From: Bacteroidaceae bacterium
GTDB taxonomy: Bacteria; Bacteroidota; Bacteroidia; Bacteroidales; Muribaculaceae
Length of the DNA: 64,000 bases
Assembly: GCA_021768245.1 (NCBI GenBank)
Contig: JAETNO010000014.1
Coordinates: 1-64,000 of the forward strand
Direction of reading: 5' to 3'
Below are positions 1-8,293 of the stretch, one piece after another; within the stretch, counting starts at the first letter, position 1; every line of letters begins with the position of its first letter. The notes under the pieces were generated by a model. That model saw nothing but the letters and a program-made list of their open reading frames with translations, made no database searches and had not been told where the DNA came from. The translations under genes were made by a program, and so were the position numbers.

Positions 1-53
1 AAACCTCACCACGTCGATGATACTGCGAAAGTGGGAAAGTAGATAACCGCCCC
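1..53 (+). rRNA. rrf: 5S ribosomal RNA, 3' end (partial)
   Basis: The first ~53 bases match the 3' part of a bacterial 5S rRNA: a GTCGATGATACTGC stretch (13-26), then GTGGGAAAGTAGATAACCGCC (31-51) as the closing helix strand. The 5' part lies outside the window. A strong terminator follows at 67-111, as expected at the end of an rRNA operon. The exact 3' end is approximate. Confidence 0.85.
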
Positions 54-66
54 CTCTTCAGAGAGA

Positions 67-111
67 AGGAAGCCGTCAAGGGAAACATCCCCCCAGACTG
101 CTTCCTTTTTT
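67..111 (+). terminator. Rho-independent terminator of the rRNA operon
   Basis: The arms GGAAGCCGTC (68-77) and GACTGCTTCC (96-105) pair with one internal mismatch. They are followed directly by six T residues (106-111). The position just after 5S rRNA fits the end of the rRNA transcript. Confidence 0.85.
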
Positions 112-130
112 CGTGTTTTCACCTATTTTG

Positions 131-161
131 TTTGAGGTTACGGGATTTTATTGTAATTTTG
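131..161 (+). promoter_or_regulatory. Bacteroidetes-type promoter of the lpx operon
   Basis: A -33 TTTG (131-134) and a -7 TAATTTTG (154-161) are separated by 19 bp, the pattern used by the Bacteroidetes primary sigma factor. Transcription would begin near 168, about 55 nt before the lpxD start. Confidence 0.7.
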
Positions 162-222
162 CATGATAATGGCTGAAGAAGCCTTTTATTTCTATATCTA
201 CATCAAAGCAAAGTAACTATAA

Positions 223-1242
223 ATGGAACTTACTGCCTCACAACTTGCCTCGATTGTCAATGGTACAGTCGAAGGCGATGAAAACGTGAAAGTCAGCACA
301 TTTGCTCGAATAGAGGAAGGCCATGAAGGCGCATTGTCTTTTCTTGCTAATCCTAAATATACCCATTATATATATTCAACCGATTCATCGGTCGTACTCG
401 TAAAGAGAGATTTCGTGGCTGAGCATCCTGTCAAGGCTACGATGATAAGGGTCGACGATCCATATGCCACTGTGGCGCGTCTCCTTGAGATGGTCACTGA
501 GATGAGCAAGGTTGAGAAAATCGGGATTGAGACTCCATCGTTCATTTCGGAGGGTGTTGAAGTTCCCGCTGATGCTTATATCGGGGCTTTCGCTTATATA
601 GGCAAGGGCGTGAAGCTTGCGCCGGGTGTAAAGATATATCCTCAGGTATATATCGGTGACGGATGCGAGGTCGGTGAGGGTACAATCCTCTATTCCGGTG
701 TCAAAGTCTATCAGGCTTGCAAGATTGGCAAGAAATGTATACTTCATTCCGGTGCTGTCATAGGAGCCGATGGTTTTGGTTTCGCTCCTGTCGAAGGTGG
801 CTATGAAAAGATTCCCCAGACGGGTAATGTTGTCATTGAGGATGATGTCGAGATTGGAGCGAACACCACGATTGACCGTGCGATGATGGGTGCTACCCGC
901 ATTTGCAGCGGTACCAAACTTGATAATCTCATTCAGATTGCCCATAATTGCTCCGTCGGTTCCAACACGGTGATGGCCGCCCAGGTGGGCATCGCCGGTT
1001 CGGCTAAAGTCGGGGCAAATTGCATGATTGGAGGCCAGGTCGGACTCGTAGGCCATATCACCGTCGCAGATGGTACCCAGATTGGAGCTCAGAGCGGTGT
1101 GAACAAAGGCACCAAGCCTGGCGACAGAATTATGGGCGCTCCGGCTGTTGAGATGGGAGAATATGCCCGAAGCCTCGTGTATGTCAAGAAGCTTGGATCG
1201 CTCTATGAGCGCGTAAAGGAGCTTGAAAAGAAGATTAAATAG
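223..1242 (+). CDS. lpxD: UDP-3-O-(3-hydroxyacyl)glucosamine N-acyltransferase LpxD
   Basis: LpxD transfers a 3-hydroxyacyl chain from ACP to the 2-amino group of UDP-3-O-acyl-glucosamine, the third step of lipid A synthesis, in the cytoplasm. The 339-residue length is normal. The N-terminal ~100 residues form the uridine-binding domain, followed by hexapeptide repeats of a left-handed beta helix from about residue 105 to 310. The catalytic histidine is H241 in QIAHNC. The GADGFGF motif near 181 binds acyl or pantetheine in the family. It is the first gene of an lpxD-lpxC/fabZ-lpxA operon with a clear promoter upstream, and the next start lies 16 bp after its stop. Confidence 0.97.
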   Translation: MELTASQLASIVNGTVEGDENVKVSTFARIEEGHEGALSFLANPKYTHYIYSTDSSVVLVKRDFVAEHPVKATMIRVDDPYATVARLLEMVTEMSKVEKIGIETPSFISEGVEVPADAYIGAFAYIGKGVKLAPGVKIYPQVYIGDGCEVGEGTILYSGVKVYQACKIGKKCILHSGAVIGADGFGFAPVEGGYEKIPQTGNVVIEDDVEIGANTTIDRAMMGATRICSGTKLDNLIQIAHNCSVGSNTVMAAQVGIAGSAKVGANCMIGGQVGLVGHITVADGTQIGAQSGVNKGTKPGDRIMGAPAVEMGEYARSLVYVKKLGSLYERVKELEKKIK

Positions 1243-1258
1243 AATTCGATTATACAGT

Positions 1259-2641
1259 ATGAATCAGAAGACAATAAACGGTGAGTTTACTCTCTCCGGA
1301 AAAGGTTTGCATACAGGCCTTGAAATCGTGGCACGTTTCTTGCCTGCGCCTGAAAATCACGGTTACAAATTCAAACGCGTTGACCTTGAAGACCAGCCGG
1401 TGATTGACGCACTCGCTGAGAATGTGGTCGCTACAAACCGTGGCACAGTGATTGCTAAGGGCGAGGCTCGCGTTTCGACAATCGAACATGCTATGGCTGC
1501 GCTCTATGCCGCAGGCATCGATAATGTACTTATTGAAGTCAACGCTCCCGAGATGCCCATACTTGACGGTAGCGCACGCCTATATTGCGAGGAAATCAGC
1601 CGTGTCGGCATCGCTGAGCAAAACGCCGACAAGGATTTCTATTATATCAAATCGAAGGTTGAAGTCCGCGATGACACCACCGGTTCCTCCATTATCGTTC
1701 TTCCCGATGATGATTTCTCGGTCGACGTGAAGATTGATTTTGATTCCGTAGTGCTCAACAATCAGTTTGCATCGCTCGAGCATATGGAGAATTTCCCCGG
1801 AGAGATTTCAGCGAGCCGCACATTTGTCTTTGTCCGCGAGATTGAACCCCTCGTAAAGGGAAATCTCATCAAGGGAGGCGACCTTGACAATGCCATTGTC
1901 ATATACGACACTCCTATGGAGCAGAGCGAGCTCGACCGCCTCGCCGACCTCATGAACGTGCCTCATAAGGATGTCAGCATGTTTGGCTACATCAATGACA
2001 CTCCCCTTACATCCGAGAACGAGCCGGCGCGTCATAAACTGCTTGACCTTATCGGTGACCTTGCCCTTATCGGACGTCCGCTCAAGGGCCGTATCATCGC
2101 GACCCGCCCCGGACATTCCATCAACACCACTTTCGCTAAGAAAATCCGCAAGGAAATCAAGCATCAGGAAGTGCAGGCTCCGATATATAATCCCAATAAG
2201 GAGCCGCTGATGGATAATAACCGTATCCGTGAACTCCTTCCTCACCGCTATCCCTTCCAGCTTGTCGACAAAATCATAGAAAAGGGAACGAACTATATCG
2301 TTGGCGTGAAGAACATCACCGCCAATGAACCCTTCTTCCCCGGCCATTTCCCTCAGGAGCCGGTGCTTCCCGGCGTGCTCCAGATTGAGGCGATGGCCCA
2401 GACGGGTGGAATCCTTGTGCTCAGCGGTCTTGACGAGCCGGAACGCTATTCTACTTACTTCATGAAGATTGACAACGTGAAGTTCCGTCAGAAAGTTGTG
2501 CCCGGCGACACTCTCATTTTCCACGTGTCGTTTATGACCGAGTTGCGTCGCGGTTGCGCCATGATGAAAGGCTATGCCTTTGTCGGCGAGAAGATTGTCA
2601 CCGAGTGCGAATTCATGGCTCAAATCATCAAGAACAAATAA
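1259..2641 (+). CDS. lpxC/fabZ: Bifunctional UDP-3-O-acyl-GlcNAc deacetylase / 3-hydroxyacyl-ACP dehydratase
   Basis: This is a natural fusion typical of Bacteroidetes. Residues 1 to ~310 are LpxC, the zinc deacetylase that commits precursors to lipid A. The zinc-binding and catalytic residues H77 (STIEH), H259 and D263 (HKLLD) and the GHS histidine near 286 are all present. Residues ~318-460 are FabZ, the hot-dog dehydratase of fatty acid elongation, with catalytic H363 (PGHFP) and E377. The two enzymes compete for 3-hydroxyacyl-ACP, so the fusion may help balance them (inference). I chose the ATG at 1259 over an in-frame ATG at 1223, because the earlier one overlaps lpxD and adds 12 basic residues not expected in LpxC. 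Confidence 0.97.
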   Translation: MNQKTINGEFTLSGKGLHTGLEIVARFLPAPENHGYKFKRVDLEDQPVIDALAENVVATNRGTVIAKGEARVSTIEHAMAALYAAGIDNVLIEVNAPEMPILDGSARLYCEEISRVGIAEQNADKDFYYIKSKVEVRDDTTGSSIIVLPDDDFSVDVKIDFDSVVLNNQFASLEHMENFPGEISASRTFVFVREIEPLVKGNLIKGGDLDNAIVIYDTPMEQSELDRLADLMNVPHKDVSMFGYINDTPLTSENEPARHKLLDLIGDLALIGRPLKGRIIATRPGHSINTTFAKKIRKEIKHQEVQAPIYNPNKEPLMDNNRIRELLPHRYPFQLVDKIIEKGTNYIVGVKNITANEPFFPGHFPQEPVLPGVLQIEAMAQTGGILVLSGLDEPERYSTYFMKIDNVKFRQKVVPGDTLIFHVSFMTELRRGCAMMKGYAFVGEKIVTECEFMAQIIKNK

Positions 2642-2686
2642 GAAAGTTAACCTTTATATCATCCACACACCATTGCAATTATAAGC

Positions 2687-3463
2687 ATGAAACAACCTTT
2701 AGCATACGTCCATCCCGCAGCCAAGATACATCCGAGTGTCGTAATCGACCCCTTTGTGACAATCGACCAGAACGTTGAAATTGGCGAAGGCACCCGCATT
2801 GGCTCAAATGTGACTATAATGGAGGGGGCACGCATCGGTAAGAACTGTACGATTTTTCCCGGTGCCGTGATTTCCGGCCCTCCCCAGGACTTGAAATTCC
2901 GTGGAGAGGAATCTGTAGCCATCATCGGCGACAATACAGTGATTCGTGAATGTGTGACCGTGCATCGTGGCACAGCTTCCAAGGGTAAGACCGTAGTGGG
3001 AAGCAACTGTCTCATTATGGCATATTGCCATGTGGCCCACGATTGCGTAATCGGCAACAATGTGATAATGTCAAATGCCGTGCAGTGTGCCGGCGAAGTG
3101 GTCATTGACGACTTTGCTGTGATTGGCGGCGGTGCCCTTATCCATCAGTTCTGCCATATCGGCCCTCATGTGATGCTCCAGGGCGGCGCGCTTGTCAATA
3201 AAGACATCCCGCCATATGTAAAGGCCGGTCGTGAACCTATTGCCTACGCCGGAGTCAACTCCATCGGTCTGCGCCGTCGAGGATTCTCAAATGAGACCAT
3301 ACGCGATATCCAGGAAACCTATCGCTACCTCTATCTCTCGGGACTCAACAACTCTGACGCTGTAGAGCGTATCGAAGCCGAGCTTCCCGCCACCAAGGAG
3401 CGCGACGAGATTATCCTCTTTGTCCGCAACTCCAAACGTGGTATCATAAGGGGCTACGTATAA
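2687..3463 (+). CDS. lpxA: Acyl-ACP--UDP-N-acetylglucosamine O-acyltransferase LpxA
   Basis: LpxA performs the first step of lipid A synthesis, adding a 3-hydroxyacyl group to the 3-OH of UDP-GlcNAc. The protein has 258 residues. Hexapeptide repeats (I-G-x-x-x-x units) run from about residue 10 to 185, followed by a helical C-terminal domain. The catalytic histidine is H118 in VAHDC, equivalent to E. coli H125. It is the last gene of the operon, 45 bp after lpxC/fabZ and just before a perfect hairpin terminator. The operon order lpxD-lpxC/fabZ-lpxA is common in Bacteroidetes. Confidence 0.97.
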   Translation: MKQPLAYVHPAAKIHPSVVIDPFVTIDQNVEIGEGTRIGSNVTIMEGARIGKNCTIFPGAVISGPPQDLKFRGEESVAIIGDNTVIRECVTVHRGTASKGKTVVGSNCLIMAYCHVAHDCVIGNNVIMSNAVQCAGEVVIDDFAVIGGGALIHQFCHIGPHVMLQGGALVNKDIPPYVKAGREPIAYAGVNSIGLRRRGFSNETIRDIQETYRYLYLSGLNNSDAVERIEAELPATKERDEIILFVRNSKRGIIRGYV

Positions 3464-3480
3464 GTGTCGTACCCTGCCGA

Positions 3481-3537
3481 AACGAAGTGCACTCCAAAAG
3501 TTTTATATCTGACTTTTGGAGTGCACTTCGTTTTTTT
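3481..3537. terminator. Bidirectional terminator between lpxA and smpB
   Basis: A perfect 20-bp inverted repeat (3481-3500 and 3513-3532) has a 12-nt loop and is followed by a T run (3531-3537). It lies between two convergent genes. The minus-strand side has only a weak T run, so termination of lpxA is the surer role. Confidence 0.85.
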
Positions 3538-3558
3538 GTAGACTGCCTGTTTATTGTC

Positions 3559-4017
3559 TTAGGCGGGTTTCTGCATTATGCGTGCCATTGTGCGTTTGTC
3601 CTCCCGCTCTTTGATTGACTGTCGCTTGTCATATTCCTTCTTACCTCTGGCCACACCGATTACAAGTTTTGCCAGTCCGCGGTCGTTGATGAAAAGGCGT
3701 AGCGGTACAATTGTGAAACCCGACTCCTTTCCTGTCTTTTCAAGTTTGGCAATCTCTTTTTTGTTGAGCAGTAGCTTACGGTCGCGCCGTGCTGCATGGT
3801 TGTTGTAAGTGCCGTAGAAATATTCGGCGATATACATGTTTTTCACCCATACCTCACCCTTGTCGACATAGCAGAAAGTGTCGGCGAGCGAGGCTTTTCC
3901 CTGACGGATTGACTTGATTTCGGTGCCTGTCAGGACTATTCCGGCAGTGAAAGTATCGCCTATCGCATAGTCAAATGTGGCGCGTTTGTTTTTTATGTTG
4001 ATATCCTTTGGATTCAT
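3559..4017 (-). CDS. smpB: SsrA-binding protein SmpB
   Basis: SmpB binds tmRNA and delivers it to stalled ribosomes for trans-translation. The 152-residue length is normal. The OB-fold core carries GTEIKSIRQGKASL (31-44) and the KKEYDKRQ segment that leads into the basic C-terminal tail placed in the mRNA channel. No tmRNA gene is seen in the window. The gene lies 74 bp downstream of the Yip1-type gene on the same strand, with a small hairpin repeat between them. Confidence 0.96.
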   Translation of the reverse strand: MNPKDINIKNKRATFDYAIGDTFTAGIVLTGTEIKSIRQGKASLADTFCYVDKGEVWVKNMYIAEYFYGTYNNHAARRDRKLLLNKKEIAKLEKTGKESGFTIVPLRLFINDRGLAKLVIGVARGKKEYDKRQSIKEREDKRTMARIMQKPA

Positions 4018-4050
4018 GACTCATTGTATTCTTAGTGTGCGGAAATCTTG

Positions 4051-4094
4051 GAGTTCGTTTGGATTTATTCGGTTTAAATTCAACCATACTCTTA
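4051..4094. repeat. Short inverted repeat related to the MITE ends at 33228-33255
   Basis: The arms 4051-4066 and 4076-4091 are 16 bp each with 12 matches. The right part (4067-4094) is identical at 25 of 28 positions to 33228-33255, the right end of the element ending at 33252. It looks like an internally deleted or solo copy of the same element. The stop codon of the Yip1-type gene (4092-4094) lies within the shared sequence. Confidence 0.6.
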
Positions 4095-4637
4095 TCCGAT
4101 AATAAGCGAGAAGAGGAAATAGAAAATGTAGGGAGGCATCAGAACCCCGAGTATTGCGATAATCATGAAGATGCCTGTCTTTTCAGGCTTAACCTCCATA
4201 TACTTCGTGCCCTTCCATTGGACCAATGCCACATAGAACGGGAGGAAAAACAACATTCCTTTAGTCACCGGGAGACAATTCACGAGCAGCGAAATCAGGG
4301 CGAGCAGTCCAAGAGTGTAGAGCGTGAAGATATGGCTGCGGTTTTCGTCATATCTCCCTTCGAGAGTAGGCTCCGAGAATAGCGAGAGCACGAATACACC
4401 GAAGAAATATGACACGAAGTAGACCAGGAACGTGACAATCATACGCATGAAAAGCACCAGGAATTCGGCATGATGATAGACACCCTGCATGAACACACTG
4501 ATTGCCGCAAGCGCTATTAGCGGATAGTAACCGGCGAGCGCTATGTCGCGTGGATTGTCATTGGCCTTGCCTATATCCTCCCATCCGTTGCCCGGGGAGA
4601 GGATGAGTTGAAGCATATGTTTTAGATAGCGTTTCAT
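4092..4637 (-). CDS. Yip1-family integral membrane protein
   Basis: This is a 181-residue protein with about five hydrophobic segments (roughly residues 35-52, 60-87, 105-120, 128-140 and 155-180). The short amphipathic N-terminus contains SPGNGWEDIG, a signature seen at the start of many bacterial Yip1-domain proteins. Its molecular role is unknown. A -7-like TAATTTTG box (4646-4653, minus strand) ends only 8 bp before the start codon, so the mRNA may be nearly leaderless. Its stop codon touches the repeat at 4051-4094. Confidence 0.75.
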   Translation of the reverse strand: MKRYLKHMLQLILSPGNGWEDIGKANDNPRDIALAGYYPLIALAAISVFMQGVYHHAEFLVLFMRMIVTFLVYFVSYFFGVFVLSLFSEPTLEGRYDENRSHIFTLYTLGLLALISLLVNCLPVTKGMLFFLPFYVALVQWKGTKYMEVKPEKTGIFMIIAILGVLMPPYIFYFLFSLIIG

Positions 4638-4825
4638 ATTTCCTACAAAATTACATAGAATTGGCCAATTATCAGCCTTGTCGCTGATATAAAAACAAAT
4701 TAATGGTCAAGTTTCCTCCTATACTTTGCCAAAGCAAGTTTAGTAGGGGTAACATATGTTATATATCCCGAGTACATTTGATGTCTCTTAACAAATATGC
4801 ACCCTGATTACATTCTTTTATCCAT

Positions 4826-4881
4826 ATATTTGCAAAATAGTCAGAAAATACGTATATTTGAAAAATAGTCAGAAAATACGT
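4826..4881 (+). repeat. 28-bp tandem direct repeat carrying promoter boxes
   Basis: Two adjacent 28-bp units (4826-4853 and 4854-4881) differ only at 4833 versus 4861. Each unit boundary carries TATATTTG, a perfect Bacteroidetes -7 box (4825-4832 and 4853-4860). The 321-bp gap 4638-4958 holds nothing else that I recognise. Confidence 0.9.
4829..4860 (+). promoter_or_regulatory. Promoter of the susC operon, created by the tandem repeat
   Basis: TTTG of the first repeat unit (4829-4832) lies exactly 20 bp before TATATTTG of the second (4853-4860), which is ideal -33/-7 spacing. The start would be near 4867, giving a leader of about 90 nt before the susC ATG. The duplication itself supplies both boxes. 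Confidence 0.65.
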
Positions 4882-4958
4882 AATAATTTGTTAATGCAAT
4901 CTACGTCTGGATTTAGTAATTTCAACCCAACTAATCATATCACAATTTCTTATTTTTT

Positions 4959-7900
4959 ATGGAAAAGGGCCTATTATTATCAGTGGTTTGCAGTCTGCTG
5001 ATACCCCACGCCTCTTTGGCAGATGAGAGTACCTTGACGTCGGGTGCGCTCACTCAAAGCTCAGGCATGTATGCTGCTGAGAAGAGCGTGCATGTTAATA
5101 TGAAAGTGACCGGGGTCATTCTTGACGCCGATGGCGATCCGCTCCCGGGTGCAACTGTAATGATTGAAGGTACGAAAACTGTGGCTGTCGCTGACCTTGA
5201 TGGCCGTTTCAGTCTGAATGTCAATACTGACAATCCTGTTTTGGTGGTTCACTATGTGGGCATGAACCCTTATTCGCGTCCACTGACAGCTGCGGATGCG
5301 TCTACACCGTTGAGGATTGTCCTCGATACGAATGAGACTATGATGGACGAAGTCGTTGTGACCGGCTATCAGAATCTCAAGCGTGAGAACGCCACCGGTG
5401 CTTTCCAGCAGATTTCCGCGAAGGACCTCGACAACCGCTATATGTCGTCGCTGACATCCAACCTTGAAGGAAAAGTGGCTGGTATGGTTGTCTACAACAA
5501 TAATATCCAGATTCGAGGAACCGGTACGTTCAAGGCCAATACGGAGCCGCTCGTGGTTGTCGACGGCCTTCCTATCAACGGCACCCTTACCGACATCAAT
5601 CCCTACGAGATTGACAAGATTACAATCCTCAAGGATGCGGCTGCGGCAGCCATCTATGGTGCGCGTGCTTCCAACGGTGTGATTGTAATAACAACCAAGA
5701 AGGGTCTCAGCGAAAAACTGACTGTGGAATTCAACGCCGATTTCACAGTACATGAAAAACGCAATTTCGACGACCTCGGTTTCTGTAACGCCGCCGAGCT
5801 GATTGAACTCTCGGAGGCCGAATTCAACTGGACCAAGAACCGTCCTGACGATTTCGAGAATCTATACAACAACTATAGGTCACGTGGCGGCACATGGAGA
5901 CCACTTGAAAAACTGATGATGAGACATCATCTCGGTGAAGTAAGCGATGCCGACTATCAGTCGCAGATTTCCCGGTGGAAACGCAACGATTATATAGGCG
6001 ACTGGCAGGATTATATGGAACACAACCGTTTCGAGCAGCGCTATAATCTCGCCATACGTACCAAAGGCAAATATCTTAACAATAATCTTGTCGTAAACTG
6101 GTATGGCGACAATACCCAGTTCGTCGAAAGCTACGACAACCGCCTGTCGCTCCGCTATCTCGGCGATATCGATGCCACAAGCTGGTTCAAGGCTACTGTC
6201 GGCCTGCAGGTCGACAACACCCGTCAGAAAGGACGCTATTATGACGGTTATGACTATACAAACTATAACGACCAGCCTGCCTATCTTTCATTCTGGAATC
6301 AGGATGGAACCCCCGCACGTCTTCAGGGAGTTGTCGACCTCAATGAGCCGAGCCTTTCCGACCCGAGATTCGGGCTGAAGGACGAAGGTTTCGTCCCTGT
6401 TGAGGATTTACGGCGCAACACCTCAAAATATCGTGAGACATATACCCGTGGATTCGTCCACCTCAACTTCTTCCCGATTCCCGACCTGAAACTGTCCGGT
6501 ATGTTCCAGTATGAGGATATTACCGCGAAGCGTGAGGACCTGCAGGGTGCCGACGCCTATGTGACACGCCACAACTACAATCTCTTTACTTCCAATGGCA
6601 AGCATCTTCTTCCTGAAGGCGGAGTGATGAACGAACAGAACTATGAGCGCAACTATTACACTTTCCGCGCTCAGGCTACATACGACAAGACATTCCTCGA
6701 TAAGCATGAAATCAATGCCGTGGCAGGTTATGAATATCGTTATACCCGCGACCGATATACTCAGAACCGTTTATGGGGCTATGACGAGAAGACTCTCACC
6801 AATTCCAACGCGGTGATGAATTTCTATGACCTTAGCAAGGCTTCTTCGACCGACCTCGGTTCGATTTATAATTCAAATGTGTTTTTTATTTCAGATGACG
6901 TTGCCGATTTTTCTGACGAGGAGCATAAATATATCTCATATTATGCCACTGCCAACTATACGTTCGACCATCGTTACAGTCTTTCCGGAAGCTATCGTAT
7001 AGACCGTGCTGACCTTTTCGGTGCCGACAAAAAGTTCACCCGCCGTCCGCTTTGGTCGGTAGGCGCGAGCTGGAACATGCAGAATGAAAAATTCATGCAG
7101 CCGCTGACATGGCTTGATTTGTTGAAGCCGAGAGTCAGCTACGGTGTGACCGGTAACATCAATTCCAACTATTCATCCTATCTGACAGCGAAAATATTTG
7201 TCCATGGAGAGACCGGCGATAAGTATGCGGAAATAAACACTCCTCCTAACGACCAGCTGCGTTGGGAGAAGACAAAGACTTTCAATGCAGGCATTGATTT
7301 TGCCGTGTTCAACTACAGGTTGAACGGCTCCATAGATTTCTATAATAAGGTCGGAAGCGACATCCTGAGCCTTGTGGATACTGACCCGACTACCGGCTGG
7401 CCAAGTCTGAACATGAACAATGCGGGAACCCGTAACCGTGGTTTCGAAATTCAGCTCTATGGTGATATCCGTCGTGCCTCCAAGCCTTCTCAGGTCGGCA
7501 TACGTGCGGATTTGACACTTGCATATAATGATAATAAGGTCACAAGTATCAACCATGTTGCAACCGCAGGCTGGCGTGCGCTGGAATCAAGCGACTATAA
7601 GGAAGGCTATCCGGTCAACTCGATTTATTCCTACATGTGGGATGGAGTGCAGTATGATGAGGACGGTTATCAGCACATCTATTGGAAAAAGGCTGACGGC
7701 TCTTCAAACTGTGACGACCTTACATCCAAGACATTCGAGACAACCGACGTTGTGTTCAGCGGTTCTCTTGACCCGAAATGGAGCGGAAGTTTCACTCCTT
7801 CAGTCTCCTATCAGAGATTCACCCTGAGTGCCATGGCGGCTTTCTATCTCGGACATTATTTCCGCCCTAACTATTATAAGTGGTATTACACCAGTTCCTA

Positions 7901-8273
7901 TGGCAACTGGGCCTCAAAGGAGTATCTGGCATATTGGCGCGCTACTCCCGAACAGCGTGAGAATATGCTCGGAACAGGTACCGTGATGGACAATGTGGAG
8001 GTCTACTGGGATGATGTCCATCAGTCCGACCGCAACATCGCCAAGGCAGACTATCTGAAAATCCGTAACATAGTCCTTACTTATGATTTCTCGGAAAAAA
8101 TCTGTAAGAAAATCGGATTGAGCGGACTGCGTCTACGCGCACAGATGAACAATGTCGCTACCTGGGTACGTAACAGTCAGGGGCTTGACCCGGAACGGGT
8201 TGATGCCCAGACCGGAAAATGGGACTTTGGTGCTCCGCGTAGCTACACATTCAGCATCAACGCCAACTTCTAA
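4959..8273 (+). CDS. SusC/RagA-family TonB-dependent outer membrane transporter
   Basis: SusC-type proteins form the TonB-driven outer-membrane pore beneath a SusD lid and import oligosaccharides, peptides or other ligands. The 1104 residues comprise a signal peptide (1-21), a carboxypeptidase-like beta-sandwich (about 48-122, with GVILDADGDPLPGATV), a TonB-box-like segment MDEVVVTGY (129-137), a plug (about 150-250, with VVDGLPI and LKDAAAAAIYGARASNGVI) and a beta-barrel ending in ...SINANF with terminal Phe. The usual plug motif before IRG is replaced by NNIQIRG. It is followed after 20 bp by a SusD-like gene and then a thioredoxin-fold gene, with no glycosidase nearby, so the substrate cannot be read from context. 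Confidence 0.95.
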   Translation: MEKGLLLSVVCSLLIPHASLADESTLTSGALTQSSGMYAAEKSVHVNMKVTGVILDADGDPLPGATVMIEGTKTVAVADLDGRFSLNVNTDNPVLVVHYVGMNPYSRPLTAADASTPLRIVLDTNETMMDEVVVTGYQNLKRENATGAFQQISAKDLDNRYMSSLTSNLEGKVAGMVVYNNNIQIRGTGTFKANTEPLVVVDGLPINGTLTDINPYEIDKITILKDAAAAAIYGARASNGVIVITTKKGLSEKLTVEFNADFTVHEKRNFDDLGFCNAAELIELSEAEFNWTKNRPDDFENLYNNYRSRGGTWRPLEKLMMRHHLGEVSDADYQSQISRWKRNDYIGDWQDYMEHNRFEQRYNLAIRTKGKYLNNNLVVNWYGDNTQFVESYDNRLSLRYLGDIDATSWFKATVGLQVDNTRQKGRYYDGYDYTNYNDQPAYLSFWNQDGTPARLQGVVDLNEPSLSDPRFGLKDEGFVPVEDLRRNTSKYRETYTRGFVHLNFFPIPDLKLSGMFQYEDITAKREDLQGADAYVTRHNYNLFTSNGKHLLPEGGVMNEQNYERNYYTFRAQATYDKTFLDKHEINAVAGYEYRYTRDRYTQNRLWGYDEKTLTNSNAVMNFYDLSKASSTDLGSIYNSNVFFISDDVADFSDEEHKYISYYATANYTFDHRYSLSGSYRIDRADLFGADKKFTRRPLWSVGASWNMQNEKFMQPLTWLDLLKPRVSYGVTGNINSNYSSYLTAKIFVHGETGDKYAEINTPPNDQLRWEKTKTFNAGIDFAVFNYRLNGSIDFYNKVGSDILSLVDTDPTTGWPSLNMNNAGTRNRGFEIQLYGDIRRASKPSQVGIRADLTLAYNDNKVTSINHVATAGWRALESSDYKEGYPVNSIYSYMWDGVQYDEDGYQHIYWKKADGSSNCDDLTSKTFETTDVVFSGSLDPKWSGSFTPSVSYQRFTLSAMAAFYLGHYFRPNYYKWYYTSSYGNWASKEYLAYWRATPEQRENMLGTGTVMDNVEVYWDDVHQSDRNIAKADYLKIRNIVLTYDFSEKICKKIGLSGLRLRAQMNNVATWVRNSQGLDPERVDAQTGKWDFGAPRSYTFSINANF

Positions 8274-8293
8274 TCAAAAAAACGACAAGAGCA

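Noticed and set aside
385..1056. 223-codon minus-strand frame opposite lpxD
   Set aside because: It is antisense to a clear LpxD protein with intact motifs and shows no recognisable domain.
1808..2623. 271-codon minus-strand frame opposite lpxC/fabZ
   Set aside because: It is a shadow of the FabZ-coding strand with no family features.
4826..4881. Possible CRISPR array
   Set aside because: There are only two units, directly adjacent with no spacer, and no cas genes.
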